A stretch of 64,000 bases of DNA from the NCBI GenBank assembly GCA_905339165.1, contig CAJPFH010000012.1:123549-187548 (forward strand). The letters are read 5' to 3'. The translations under genes were made by a program, and so were the position numbers. The notes below the pieces were generated by a model that was not told the origin of the DNA, ran no database searches, and worked only from the letters and a program-made list of their open reading frames with translations. Below, one piece after another: positions 51,408 to 59,720 of this stretch. Origin of the DNA: Flavobacteriales bacterium. Lineage in GTDB: Bacteria; Bacteroidota; Bacteroidia; Flavobacteriales_E; Vicingaceae. Each line of letters starts with the position of its first letter. Position 1 is the stretch's first letter.

Positions 51408-52334
51408 ATGTCGGAAAATACACCTCCTCAAAAAAAGAACAACAGCACCGTTCTGATTATCCTTTGTATCTTGTTATTAATTATATGCCTTGCCGAAGGA
51501 TGGATTCTTTTAAACCAAAAGAAGCAAATAGAATATATAACCATTGAAAAAACAGATATAGAAACCGAGCGAAACAGCATAAAACAAGAATTAAATTCTA
51601 TGCTGGAGCAATATGAAACGCTAAAAACAGATAATAAGGAAATGCAGGCTCAGGTAGAAGAGCAAAAAGCGAAAATAGAACAACTTTTAAAAGAAGCCGA
51701 AAAACACAAGGGAGATGCTTGGGTGATACATAAACTTAGAAAAGAAACCGAAACCCTACGCACCATTATGAAGGGTTTTGTTCGCACTATTGATTCGTTA
51801 AACATATTAAACCAAACCTTAACAGAAGAAAAAGCACAGGTAACCACACAATTAAAACAACAACAAACAAAAAATGAGGAACTTGCTAAATCGAACGAGG
51901 ATTTAAGCAGCAAAGTTACTGTGGCTTCTCTGCTAAAAGCCACAGGGATGAGGGCTTTTGGGGTTAGAGTAAAAGGCGATAACATAGGAAAAGAACTTGA
52001 TAAAGCCAAACGTATTGACAAAATTCGCTGCTGTTTTAAACTGGCCGAGAACAAAATTACTCCCTCAGGCAAAAAGTGGATTTACCTCAGAGTCCTTGCT
52101 CCCGATGGAAAAGTATTGGCCGATAAAAGTGATGAGTCGAATATGTTTGAATTTAACGGTGTTAAAGGTTTGTTCAGTTCTAAAAAACAAATAGATTATC
52201 AAAATCAGGAAATGGAACTTTGTTTAGATTGGGCAGCCCCCGATGATAAATACGAATTTTCGGCAGGAGAATATATTATTGAAATTTATGCTGATGCTAC
52301 CGATATAGGCCGCACAAAACTTACTTTAAAATAA
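51408..52334 (+). CDS. Membrane-anchored coiled-coil protein of unknown function
   Basis: 308 residues from the ATG at 51408. A membrane helix lies at about 15-36 (VLIILCILLLIICLAEGWILL), then a long coiled coil to about 175 with heptad-like Leu/Ile and many Glu/Lys/Gln. The C-terminal beta domain (about 180-308) contains ATGMRAFGVRVKGDNIGKELDKAKRIDKIRCCFKL, KKWIYLRVLAPDGKVLAD and SAGEYIIEIYADATDIGRTKLTL. The topology suggests an inner-membrane anchor with a periplasmic rod and head. I have no family name. Divergent from comF. Confidence 0.75.
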   Translation: MSENTPPQKKNNSTVLIILCILLLIICLAEGWILLNQKKQIEYITIEKTDIETERNSIKQELNSMLEQYETLKTDNKEMQAQVEEQKAKIEQLLKEAEKHKGDAWVIHKLRKETETLRTIMKGFVRTIDSLNILNQTLTEEKAQVTTQLKQQQTKNEELAKSNEDLSSKVTVASLLKATGMRAFGVRVKGDNIGKELDKAKRIDKIRCCFKLAENKITPSGKKWIYLRVLAPDGKVLADKSDESNMFEFNGVKGLFSSKKQIDYQNQEMELCLDWAAPDDKYEFSAGEYIIEIYADATDIGRTKLTLK

Positions 52335-52466
52335 ATGACTTTATCTCTGCTTGGTTGAGATACGGCAAAGTCCGATATTATTTTTGTAGTGCAACGCAAA
52401 CAAATTCGCTAATCACTTCCACTAAAGAATCTAACAGACGAATGTCGTTTAATGGTTTTTACTAAC

Positions 52467-54224
52467 TCATTTAATCATTGTAATATTTCCTTTTTTATTC
52501 AGCACCTCTGCATTTAAAAAAGTAACCTTAAGGGTGTAGGCATATACCCCTGAGTTTTGAAGTTTGCCTTTGTAGGTTCCATCCCAACCTATTTTTATAT
52601 CGTTAGTATAAAATACTTGTTCGCCCCAACGGTTGTAAATAGCCAGTTCTATTTCTTTAACATTCTTGCCTCCTAAAATTCTGAGCACATCGTTTAACCC
52701 ATCGCCATTTGGCGAAAAGGCAGTGGGCAAGGCCAACTCCCCTAGCGGTATTTCTGCAATAGTATCATTTGGTTTGGGTGGCTTGGGCGGTGGAATATAT
52801 TTATCGAGTTTCCAAATATACATATCTTTTTTTCCGTTGGTGGTTAGGGTATGCCCGTCAAAGTCGGCCGTAAATTCGAAGTATCCCACAACATAAGTAT
52901 TTCCATAAATATCGGTACACACATCGTTTGAATGATCATCGTTAGAGGTAGGGCAACCTCCCTTTTTTGCCCAAAGCCATTGGCCACTGCTATCCATTTG
53001 TGCCACGTAGGCTTCGGTATTTGTATCTATTGGCACTTCTATAGACTGAAACCTTGTGGTATCGCTAATTTCACCGGTAGTAAAAATATTAAATTCCTTA
53101 TCCACATGCATTTGATAGGCTTTGTCTTTCCCTGCACTGCGTGCTCTAGTAGCCCAAATCCAACTACCGTTATTATTTAATTTAGCTACAAAAATATCGC
53201 GTTTGCTTTTGTGTTTTAAGCTATCGGAACCAAAATCGGCAGGGTTCAGGTATTCTCCGCTTATATATATATTGTTATCATTATCTGTGGCTATTCCATT
53301 TCCACGGTCGTCTTTATTGCTACCAGCCCTTTTGGCCCATTTAAAATTTCCGTCTGTATCTAATTTTACCACAAACACATCGTGTTCTCCGCTACTTGTT
53401 AGCTGAAAAGAGCCGTAAGTACCTGTACCCTTAAAGCCTCCGGAAACAAACACATTTCCGTTTTTATCAACCGCTAAACGGTTATCACGTTCATTATCTA
53501 CCCCGTCAAATTGTTTTGCCCATAAAAAATTACCGGAAGGATCTAGCTTTGCCACATAAGCTACACTGAGCGAATCGCTAAGCCATTTCGGATTATTTAG
53601 AGTAATTCCTCCAAAAACGGCCGTAGTGTTAGACCACCACCCTGTAACATAAATATTTCCGCTTGGATCTAAAGATACATCGTAGCAATGGTCATCTCCT
53701 TCGGCTATCCATCGGTTAAACTCAAAACTCCACCACCAACCACCGGAAACGTTGCAACCAAAGGTTTTGGCAAATTGCCAATCGCCATTGCTGTTTAGTT
53801 TCACTAAAAAAGAGTTATCGTATCCATCTCCCCCAACCGTAAAACTGCCAAAAGTAGCGGTGGTCCAAAAAGTGCCGGTAGCATATACGTTTCCAGCTTT
53901 ATCAACATGCATTCCCATGATTCTGTCATCGTAGTAACTACCACCTGTTCTTACCCAAATCCAGTTTCCGGCCGAGTCCATTTTACCAATAAAAATTTCT
54001 TTGTCGGTAGGGCTACCGCTTGTGCTTGTGTAAGTTGTTCCATTTATTGTTATAGAACCGTTATAGTATCCTCCCACATACACATAGCCGAGCGAATCGG
54101 TGCCTACATTGGTAAACTTATCGGAATTGATTCCTCCAAAACTTTTTACCCATATGGTATTTTGGGAAAGCAGCAAAGGGACTGTTAAAGCACAAATTGA
54201 AATAAACAGAAGAAATTTTTTCAT
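52467..54224 (-). CDS. SBBP-repeat protein with T9SS type B sorting domain
   Basis: 585 residues. The signal peptide ends near TVPLLLSQ. About seven SBBP/beta-propeller repeats follow, each of the form DxxGNxYVTGxF...F...GxxDxFVAKLNSxGxWxWAK (for example DPSGNIYVTGWWSNTTAVFGG, DKNGNVFVSGGFKGTGTYGSF). After a proline-rich linker (PPPKPPKPND) comes the gliding-associated type B C-terminal domain, residues about 500-585: LPTAFSPNGDGLNDVLRI, IYNRWGEQVFYT, WDGTYKGKLQNSGVYAYTL. It is expected to be secreted by T9SS. No catalytic site is visible; adhesive or surface-structural roles are plausible. Confidence 0.88.
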   Translation of the reverse strand: MKKFLLFISICALTVPLLLSQNTIWVKSFGGINSDKFTNVGTDSLGYVYVGGYYNGSITINGTTYTSTSGSPTDKEIFIGKMDSAGNWIWVRTGGSYYDDRIMGMHVDKAGNVYATGTFWTTATFGSFTVGGDGYDNSFLVKLNSNGDWQFAKTFGCNVSGGWWWSFEFNRWIAEGDDHCYDVSLDPSGNIYVTGWWSNTTAVFGGITLNNPKWLSDSLSVAYVAKLDPSGNFLWAKQFDGVDNERDNRLAVDKNGNVFVSGGFKGTGTYGSFQLTSSGEHDVFVVKLDTDGNFKWAKRAGSNKDDRGNGIATDNDNNIYISGEYLNPADFGSDSLKHKSKRDIFVAKLNNNGSWIWATRARSAGKDKAYQMHVDKEFNIFTTGEISDTTRFQSIEVPIDTNTEAYVAQMDSSGQWLWAKKGGCPTSNDDHSNDVCTDIYGNTYVVGYFEFTADFDGHTLTTNGKKDMYIWKLDKYIPPPKPPKPNDTIAEIPLGELALPTAFSPNGDGLNDVLRILGGKNVKEIELAIYNRWGEQVFYTNDIKIGWDGTYKGKLQNSGVYAYTLKVTFLNAEVLNKKGNITMIK

Positions 54225-54373
54225 TAATCTTTGTATTCTGAACTTTGAAAAGCCTTGTTTTCTTCGCGAAACAAAACTTTGTTATCCTTTTGGCAGACGT
54301 AATTTAAAAAAAGAGGTTGCTTAATTTCTTGACCTTAAATTAAGTTTGTTTTAATAATGCAATCTGGGCCCAA

Positions 54374-54778
54374 TTACTTCCCTAAACAAGCCTTCACTTT
54401 TCGTTGGTGTTCGGCCTGTTGGTCTTTTGATACAATATTTGCAGAAAGAATTTTTTTACACTCTCCGTTTACCAAAGCACTCATTTCTTTTTGTACTGCT
54501 TTTATTTCCTCGTCTGTTTCGGCCTCCATCATTTTATTGTTAAGAGCCTCCTGCTTTTTTACACATTCGCAAAAAGGAGGACCTGTTTCTTCGGGCTCTT
54601 TAGTTTTTTGGGCTTCTATTAGTTCCTGCATTTCTTTGTCTTCGGTTTCCAACGCACTTTCTTCTGTGGTAATTTCTAAAGAATCATTGTTATTTGTGTT
54701 CTCGTTTTCAGAGCCATCGTTGTTGCCTGAACATGCCACAAACAAAGCAAGACTGAAAGAAATAAAAATGTGTTTCAT
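54374..54778 (-). CDS. Small acidic lipoprotein of unknown function
   Basis: 134 residues from the ATG at 54778, giving a lipoprotein signal MKHIFISFSLALFVACSG (Cys16). The mature protein has a very acidic low-complexity linker (about 20-65) and a helical region with ECVKKQEALNNKMMEAETDEEIKAVQKEMSALVNGECKKIL, including three or four cysteines that could form disulfides. A longer reading from 54826 overlaps the alpha/beta hydrolase gene and lacks a sensible signal. Similar Cys-containing small lipoproteins are common in Bacteroidota; function unknown. Confidence 0.7.
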   Translation of the reverse strand: MKHIFISFSLALFVACSGNNDGSENENTNNNDSLEITTEESALETEDKEMQELIEAQKTKEPEETGPPFCECVKKQEALNNKMMEAETDEEIKAVQKEMSALVNGECKKILSANIVSKDQQAEHQRKVKACLGK

Positions 54779-54798
54779 ATTAGAAATATTCATATTAT

Positions 54799-55569
54799 TT
54801 AAAAACCAAATTTTTTGTGAAGCCAATTTTTTAAAATGGCATTAAACTCTGTAGGCCTTTCCATCATGGGAGCGTGAGCACATTTATCAATCCAAAATAA
54901 TTCGCTGTCGGGTAGCATACGATGAAAGTCTTCAGCAACTTCGGGTGGGGTAATTTTATCGTCTTTTCCCCATATTAAACAGGTGGGGACCGTTATTTTA
55001 GAAATTTCGTTTGCAAGATTATGTCTAATGGCCGATTTGGCAATAGCCAACACGCGTATCAACTTGTTTCTGTCTTTTATTATTTCATGAACCTCTTCCA
55101 GCAATTCATCGGTAACCATTGCCGGGTCATAAAAGGTTACGGCCACTTTTTTTCTAAGGTATTCTTTATCTTCCCTACGAGGAAAGGAGCCTCCAAAAGC
55201 ATTTTCGTATAGCCCGGAACTTCCAGTAAGAATCAGGGAATGAATACGGTTGGGCTTATTCAGATAATAAACCATTGCTACGTGCCCTCCCAACGAATTT
55301 CCAAGCAGAATTACATCGGTATAATTCTTATACTCCATAAAACGCTCTATGTATTTAGAAAGTGTTTTTACTCCTGTTTCTAGTAATGGCAGAGAATAAA
55401 GGGGCATTATAGGTACCACAATTCTATACTTTTCCGAAAAATCATTTATTAAATCCGAAAAATTACTCAAGGCTCCAAACAAACCATGAAGAACAACTAG
55501 GGTGCGACCTTCGCCTATTTCTAAATATTCAAACTCTCCTTCTTTTTTAATATAATCCTTGTAGTTCAT
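54799..55569 (-). CDS. Alpha/beta hydrolase
   Basis: 256 residues with the alpha/beta hydrolase core. The oxyanion loop is VVLHGLFGALSNFSDL, the nucleophile elbow ILLGNSLGGHVAM (Ser in GNSLGG, near residue 93), the acid lies in LIWGKDDKITPPEVA and the histidine in DKCAHAPMMERPTEF. No signal peptide. The family covers esterases, C-C hydrolases and dehalogenases; the substrate is unknown. A CAAATGTA box (minus-strand TACATTTG at 55595-55588) just upstream may be its promoter. Confidence 0.88.
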   Translation of the reverse strand: MNYKDYIKKEGEFEYLEIGEGRTLVVLHGLFGALSNFSDLINDFSEKYRIVVPIMPLYSLPLLETGVKTLSKYIERFMEYKNYTDVILLGNSLGGHVAMVYYLNKPNRIHSLILTGSSGLYENAFGGSFPRREDKEYLRKKVAVTFYDPAMVTDELLEEVHEIIKDRNKLIRVLAIAKSAIRHNLANEISKITVPTCLIWGKDDKITPPEVAEDFHRMLPDSELFWIDKCAHAPMMERPTEFNAILKNWLHKKFGF

Positions 55570-55785
55570 ACACTTCTACATTTTGCCCAAATGTAAACAA
55601 ATTTGCATAACATTATAAAACATGCCATTCACCTATTGAAAAATAAGAAGTTATATTATAAACACCTATCCTGTTCATCCGTGCTTTTTACTTTTTTTTA
55701 AAAGGAAATTATAATACCCTTTCACATTCAAATTTTTTATTGTAATGAAACTATTGTATGCCCTTGCCGTTCAAAAGTTATTAAC

Positions 55786-55818
55786 AAAGTGGTAAAAAGT
55801 GGTAAAAAGTGGTAAAAA
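55786..55818 (+). promoter_or_regulatory. Probable MraZ operator: three 10-base direct repeats
   Basis: GTGGTAAAAA occurs three times in tandem at 55789, 55799 and 55809, preceded by AAA. MraZ in other bacteria binds three or more short G-rich direct repeats with a 10-base period just upstream of mraZ (TGGGN with 5-base spacers in E. coli, AAAGTG-type repeats in Mycoplasma). The position, number and period here fit that model and predict autoregulation of the dcw cluster. Confidence 0.75.
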
Positions 55819-55824
55819 TTCGAT

Positions 55825-55832
55825 TATTTTTA
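55825..55832 (+). promoter_or_regulatory. Candidate -7 box for mraZ
   Basis: TATTTTTA, one mismatch from TAnnTTTG, placed 6 bases after the repeat array and 40 bases before the mraZ ATG. The repeats would then cover the -15 to -45 part of the promoter, a good position for repression. Confidence 0.45.
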
Positions 55833-55872
55833 CGCCATTAAAAACAAATTGCCTGATTACAAACTCCTTGGA

Positions 55873-56346
55873 ATGTCAAACTTTATAGGTGAATTCGATT
55901 GCAAACTAGACCCGAAAGGCCGATTAATGATGCCTTCCGGATTACGAAAGCAGCTAGAGCCGGCAGCACAAGAGAAGTTTGTAATAAACCGAGGGTTTGA
56001 AAAATGCTTGGTACTCTACCCTAAAAACGAATGGGACGGAATAAGTGCTGAGGTAAACAAGCTAAACCAATTTGTTAGAAAAAACAGAGAATTTATTCGG
56101 TATTTCTACCGGGGTGCCACTGAACTTTTGTTAGACAACACCGGTCGTTTGCTTCTTCCTAAGCGACTTGCCGAATATGCAGACATAAATAAAGAAATTG
56201 TATTATTCGCCTACTCGAATCGAATAGAAGTTTGGGATAAAAAGACTTACGAAAACCTACTTACCGATGAGCCCGATGACTTTGCCCGATTAGCCGAAGA
56301 GGTAATGGGAGGCAGCAATAAACAACATGATGCAGATGTATCATAA
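55873..56346 (+). CDS. mraZ: Transcriptional regulator and division-cluster protein MraZ
   Basis: 157 residues from the ATG at 55873, giving MSNFIGEFDCKLDPKGRLMMPSGLRKQL, the typical MraZ opening. Two SpoVT-AbrB-like halves are visible, the second at RGATELLLDNTGRLLLPKRLAEYADINKEIVLFAYSNRIEVWDKKTYENLL. MraZ forms ring-shaped oligomers and binds repeats upstream of its own gene. A TTG at 55849 would add eight residues not found in the family. First gene of the dcw cluster; rsmH starts 11 bases before its end. Confidence 0.95.
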   Translation: MSNFIGEFDCKLDPKGRLMMPSGLRKQLEPAAQEKFVINRGFEKCLVLYPKNEWDGISAEVNKLNQFVRKNREFIRYFYRGATELLLDNTGRLLLPKRLAEYADINKEIVLFAYSNRIEVWDKKTYENLLTDEPDDFARLAEEVMGGSNKQHDADVS

Positions 56347-57229
56347 AGCCGTTCTTTTAAAAGAAGCCGTAGAAGCACTCGAAGTAAAACCAGATGGAAT
56401 TTATGTTGATGCCACATTTGGCGGAGGAGGACACTCAACCGAAATCCTAAAAAGATTGGAAGACGGAAAACTCTTTGCCTTCGACCAAGATGAAGATGCT
56501 CTTCAAAATCTGCCGAACGATGAACGATTTACGTTCATTCCGCAGAATTTCAGGTTTATGAAGAATTTTTTAAAGGCCGCAAGAGCCGTTCCGGTAAACG
56601 GTATTTTGGCCGATTTAGGGGTTTCATCGCATCAGTTTGACGTAGCCGAAAGAGGATTCTCTACAAGGTACAACGGGCCGCTTGATATGCGAATGAACAG
56701 AAAGCAACACAAAACAGCTGCCGACATTATAAACTCATACGAAGCGAATGAACTAACAAGAATATTTAAACAATATGCCGATATAAACAACGCAAAAAAA
56801 CTTGCCGAAACCATTGTAAATGCTAGAACAAACAAAAACATAAATACCATTGAAGAATTGAAAAATACCATAAAACATATCGTTCCAAAAAGTATTGAAA
56901 ACAAATACCTCGCTCAAGTTTTTCAAGTTTTGCGTATAGAGGTAAATGACGAACTCGAAGCCTTGCGCAACCTGCTAGCCCAAAGTTTAGATATCCTTAC
57001 CCCCAATGGACGCTTGGTAATATTAACATACCATTCTGCCGAAGACAGAATGGTGAAAAACTATATGCGTGCAGGCAATTTTGAAGGCGAAATACAAAAA
57101 GATTTTTTCGGAAATCCGCTTTCACCTTTTCGACTCATCAATAAAAAACCTATGGTTCCGAATAAGGAAGAAATTGAAAACAACCACCGTGCTCGCAGTG
57201 CAAAAATGCGTATTGCAGAAAAAAAATAA
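56336..57229 (+). CDS. rsmH: 16S rRNA (cytosine(1402)-N(4))-methyltransferase RsmH
   Basis: 297 residues from the third possible ATG (56336), giving MYHKAVLLKEAVEAL as in homologues; ATGs at 56327 and 56330 are alternatives. The SAM motif is IYVDATFGGGGHSTEIL, then FAFDQDEDAL, GILADLGVSSHQFDVAERGFS, LDMRMN and the C-terminal LVILTYHSAEDRMVKNYM and RARSAKMRIAEKK. It methylates C1402 of 16S rRNA. It overlaps both neighbours (mraZ end, and a TAATG junction with the FtsL-like gene), showing a tightly coupled operon. Confidence 0.95.
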   Translation: MYHKAVLLKEAVEALEVKPDGIYVDATFGGGGHSTEILKRLEDGKLFAFDQDEDALQNLPNDERFTFIPQNFRFMKNFLKAARAVPVNGILADLGVSSHQFDVAERGFSTRYNGPLDMRMNRKQHKTAADIINSYEANELTRIFKQYADINNAKKLAETIVNARTNKNINTIEELKNTIKHIVPKSIENKYLAQVFQVLRIEVNDELEALRNLLAQSLDILTPNGRLVILTYHSAEDRMVKNYMRAGNFEGEIQKDFFGNPLSPFRLINKKPMVPNKEEIENNHRARSAKMRIAEKK

Positions 57230-57609
57230 TGGCAGAAAAAGAAATAAATAACAACGAATCTAAAAAAGAAGAAAAAAAATCTTCGGTAACCCGTTCCTTA
57301 TCAGGAATATTTACCGGAAATTTTTTAACTAAAAAAAATGTATTAAATCAACTGCCTTTTGTCTTTTTCCTTTCAGCTATTGGCATAGCGTACATTGCCA
57401 ACGGATATTATGCCGAAAAAACGGTAATTGAACTAAACAAAGTAACCAACGATATTAAAGAACTGCGGTCGGAATATATTACGTTAAAGTCGGAACTAAA
57501 CTTCCGAAGTAAACAATCGCAAGTAGCAAAAGCGGTACAACCTTTTGGAATTAAAGAATCGGTAATTCCTCCGGTTAAAATTGTAATATCAAAATCGGAT
57601 AAAAAATAA
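57229..57609 (+). CDS. FtsL-like division protein
   Basis: 126 residues: a Lys/Glu-rich cytoplasmic N-terminus (about 1-45), one membrane helix (about 48-66, LPFVFFLSAIGIAYIANGYY), then a short periplasmic coiled coil (VIELNKVTNDIKELRSEYITLKSELNFRSKQSQVAKAV). The bitopic topology and the position between rsmH and ftsI are those of FtsL, whose sequence is poorly conserved. FtsL links the FtsQB complex and FtsWI in the divisome. The assignment is from context and topology. Confidence 0.8.
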   Translation: MAEKEINNNESKKEEKKSSVTRSLSGIFTGNFLTKKNVLNQLPFVFFLSAIGIAYIANGYYAEKTVIELNKVTNDIKELRSEYITLKSELNFRSKQSQVAKAVQPFGIKESVIPPVKIVISKSDKK

Positions 57610-57610
57610 A

Positions 57611-59719
57611 ATGACCGAAAAGAAAAAAGACATATTGTGGCGTATTTATTTAGTGTACATCTCAATCCTTCTGTTTGCCGTTGCGATTATTTACAAAGTA
57701 GCCTCCATTCAGTTTTCCGAGGGAGAATACTGGAAAGAAAAATCGAATACACTTACCATATCGCAAAGAGATATTGAAGCCGTAAGAGGAAACATATATG
57801 CCGAAGATGGTAGCTTGTTGGCCACTTCTGTACCCATTTATGAAATACGAATGGATGTAAATTCCGATGCCATTACCGATGAAATTTTTAATGAAAACAT
57901 CTCTTCATTAGCGGAACATTTAAGCGATCTTTTTAAAGATAAAACCCCTATTCAGTATAAGAGCGAATTAATAAGAGCCAGAACAAAAGGCGAACGCTAC
58001 CACCTTATTAAGCGAAATGTAAAATATACCGAACTTAAAAAACTTAAAACTTTTCCTCTTTTCAACAAGGGAAAATATAAGGGTGGTTTTATCTACGTTC
58101 AGCAAAACAGAAGAGTAAAACCATTTAATCTGCTTGCCGAAAGAACCATTGGATACGACCGGCCAGGAATACAGGCAGTAGGGTTAGAAGGTGCCTATTT
58201 AAAACATCTGCGAGGGCAAAATGGAAAAAAATTAATGCAACGCATTACCGGAAACATGTGGATGCCCCTCAACGATGAAAACGAAATTGAACCGCACGAT
58301 GGAAGCGATATTATTACCACCATCGACATTAATATACAAGATGTAGCAGAGCATGCTCTACTTACACAACTTCAATTACACGAAGCCGACCACGGTTGTG
58401 TGGTTCTAATGGAGGTACAAACAGGAAATATAAAAGCCATTGCAAATCTTAAAAGATTGCCAAACGGAGAGTACTACGAAGGATACAATTACGCCATTGG
58501 CGAAAGCACCGAACCAGGCTCTACTTTTAAACTGGCTTCGCTTATTTGTGCTTTAGATGACGGATATATTGACTTAGAGGACATCGTTGACACTGAAAAT
58601 GGTAAAACCAAATATTACGACCGGATAATGCAAGATTCACACGAAGGTGGTTACGGAAAAATAAGCATTCAAAAATCATTTGAAGTATCATCAAATGTAG
58701 CTATTTCCAAAATCATCACTCAGGCGTATGCCAAAAATCCAAAAAAATTTACCGATAAACTTTCTTTTATGGGGCTTTCTAAAAAACTAAACTTAGAAAT
58801 CTCGGGCGAGGGGGTCTCCCGCATCAAAACCCCCGAAGATAAAGACTGGTACGGAACTACACTGCCATGGATGTCTATAGGATATGAACTAAAATTAACT
58901 CCACTTCAAATACTTACTTTTTATAATGCCGTAGCCAACAACGGAAAAATGGTAAAACCAAAATTCGTGAAACGAATTATGAACAAGGGAAAATTAGTAG
59001 AAGAAATTAAAACCGAAATAATCAATCCAAAAATATGTGCCGAAACAACCATACAAAAAGCAAAACAAATGCTGGAAGGTGTGGTAGAAAACGGAACTGC
59101 AAAAAATTTAAAAAATGATATTTATAAAATTGCCGGAAAAACAGGTACTGCTCAAATTGCAAACGATAAATACGGATACAAATACCAGTCAAAAGTTAGT
59201 TATCAGGCCTCGTTGGTAGGTTATTTCCCTGCCGATAAACCTAAATATTCTTGCATAGTGGTGGTAAATGCCCCCTCCCGAAACGTGTATTACGGAAACT
59301 TAGTAGCCGGGCCAATTTTTAAAGAAGTGGCCGATAAAATTTATGCCCGCAGCATTGAAATTCACAAAGAGCTGGATAAAAACGTATATGCCTCCACACA
59401 AAAAATACCCGTTTCAAAAGATGGTTATGCTGATGACCTGAAACAAGTATATGCCGAACTGAACATTTCTACTCCACCCATAAATCATCAATGGGTTTAT
59501 ACAAACGCAAAAGAAAAAATGGTAGATGTTAAAGCAAAAAAAATTACCCCTTCATTAGTTCCCGATGTGTGTGGAATGGGTTTAAAAGATGCTTTATTTC
59601 TACTGGAAAACATTGGGCTTAGGGTAACTTTTAATGGCACAGGAGTTATTAAAAATCAGTCGGTGCCAGCAGGAAGCCGATTTAACAAAAATGATAGTAT
59701 TCTATTAGAATTAAGTTGA
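57611..59719 (+). CDS. ftsI: Division transpeptidase FtsI (PBP3) with C-terminal PASTA domain
   Basis: 702 residues. One membrane helix lies at about 12-30, followed by a PBP dimerisation domain (IEAVRGNIYAEDGSLLATSVPIYEIRMD). The transpeptidase domain has the SxxK motif EPGSTFKL (Ser304, Lys307), SSN in FEVSSNVAIS and KTG at residues 510-512 (AGKTGTAQIAN). A PASTA domain closes the protein (about 640-702, VPDVCGMGLKDALFLLENIGLRV). It cross-links septal peptidoglycan. Bacteroidota FtsI commonly carry PASTA, unlike the E. coli enzyme. It begins one base after the FtsL-like stop. Confidence 0.94.
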   Translation: MTEKKKDILWRIYLVYISILLFAVAIIYKVASIQFSEGEYWKEKSNTLTISQRDIEAVRGNIYAEDGSLLATSVPIYEIRMDVNSDAITDEIFNENISSLAEHLSDLFKDKTPIQYKSELIRARTKGERYHLIKRNVKYTELKKLKTFPLFNKGKYKGGFIYVQQNRRVKPFNLLAERTIGYDRPGIQAVGLEGAYLKHLRGQNGKKLMQRITGNMWMPLNDENEIEPHDGSDIITTIDINIQDVAEHALLTQLQLHEADHGCVVLMEVQTGNIKAIANLKRLPNGEYYEGYNYAIGESTEPGSTFKLASLICALDDGYIDLEDIVDTENGKTKYYDRIMQDSHEGGYGKISIQKSFEVSSNVAISKIITQAYAKNPKKFTDKLSFMGLSKKLNLEISGEGVSRIKTPEDKDWYGTTLPWMSIGYELKLTPLQILTFYNAVANNGKMVKPKFVKRIMNKGKLVEEIKTEIINPKICAETTIQKAKQMLEGVVENGTAKNLKNDIYKIAGKTGTAQIANDKYGYKYQSKVSYQASLVGYFPADKPKYSCIVVVNAPSRNVYYGNLVAGPIFKEVADKIYARSIEIHKELDKNVYASTQKIPVSKDGYADDLKQVYAELNISTPPINHQWVYTNAKEKMVDVKAKKITPSLVPDVCGMGLKDALFLLENIGLRVTFNGTGVIKNQSVPAGSRFNKNDSILLELS

Positions 59720-59720
59720 T

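Larger units (their letters stand above)
55570..55872. promoter_or_regulatory. Intergenic control region between the hydrolase and mraZ
   Basis: About 300 bases without a gene. It holds a possible promoter for the hydrolase at 55595-55588 on the minus strand and the mraZ control region described separately at its right end. Between them I see only AT-rich sequence, with no convincing hairpin, RNA gene or short coding region. Confidence 0.6.

Noticed and set aside
52342..52362. TATCTC/GAGATA hairpin after the coiled-coil gene
   Set aside because: Six-base stem, nine-base loop and no T run; too weak to call a terminator.
55789..55818. Tandem GTGGTAAAAA repeats as a CRISPR or simple satellite
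   Set aside because: Only three short repeats without spacers, placed exactly where an MraZ operator is expected.
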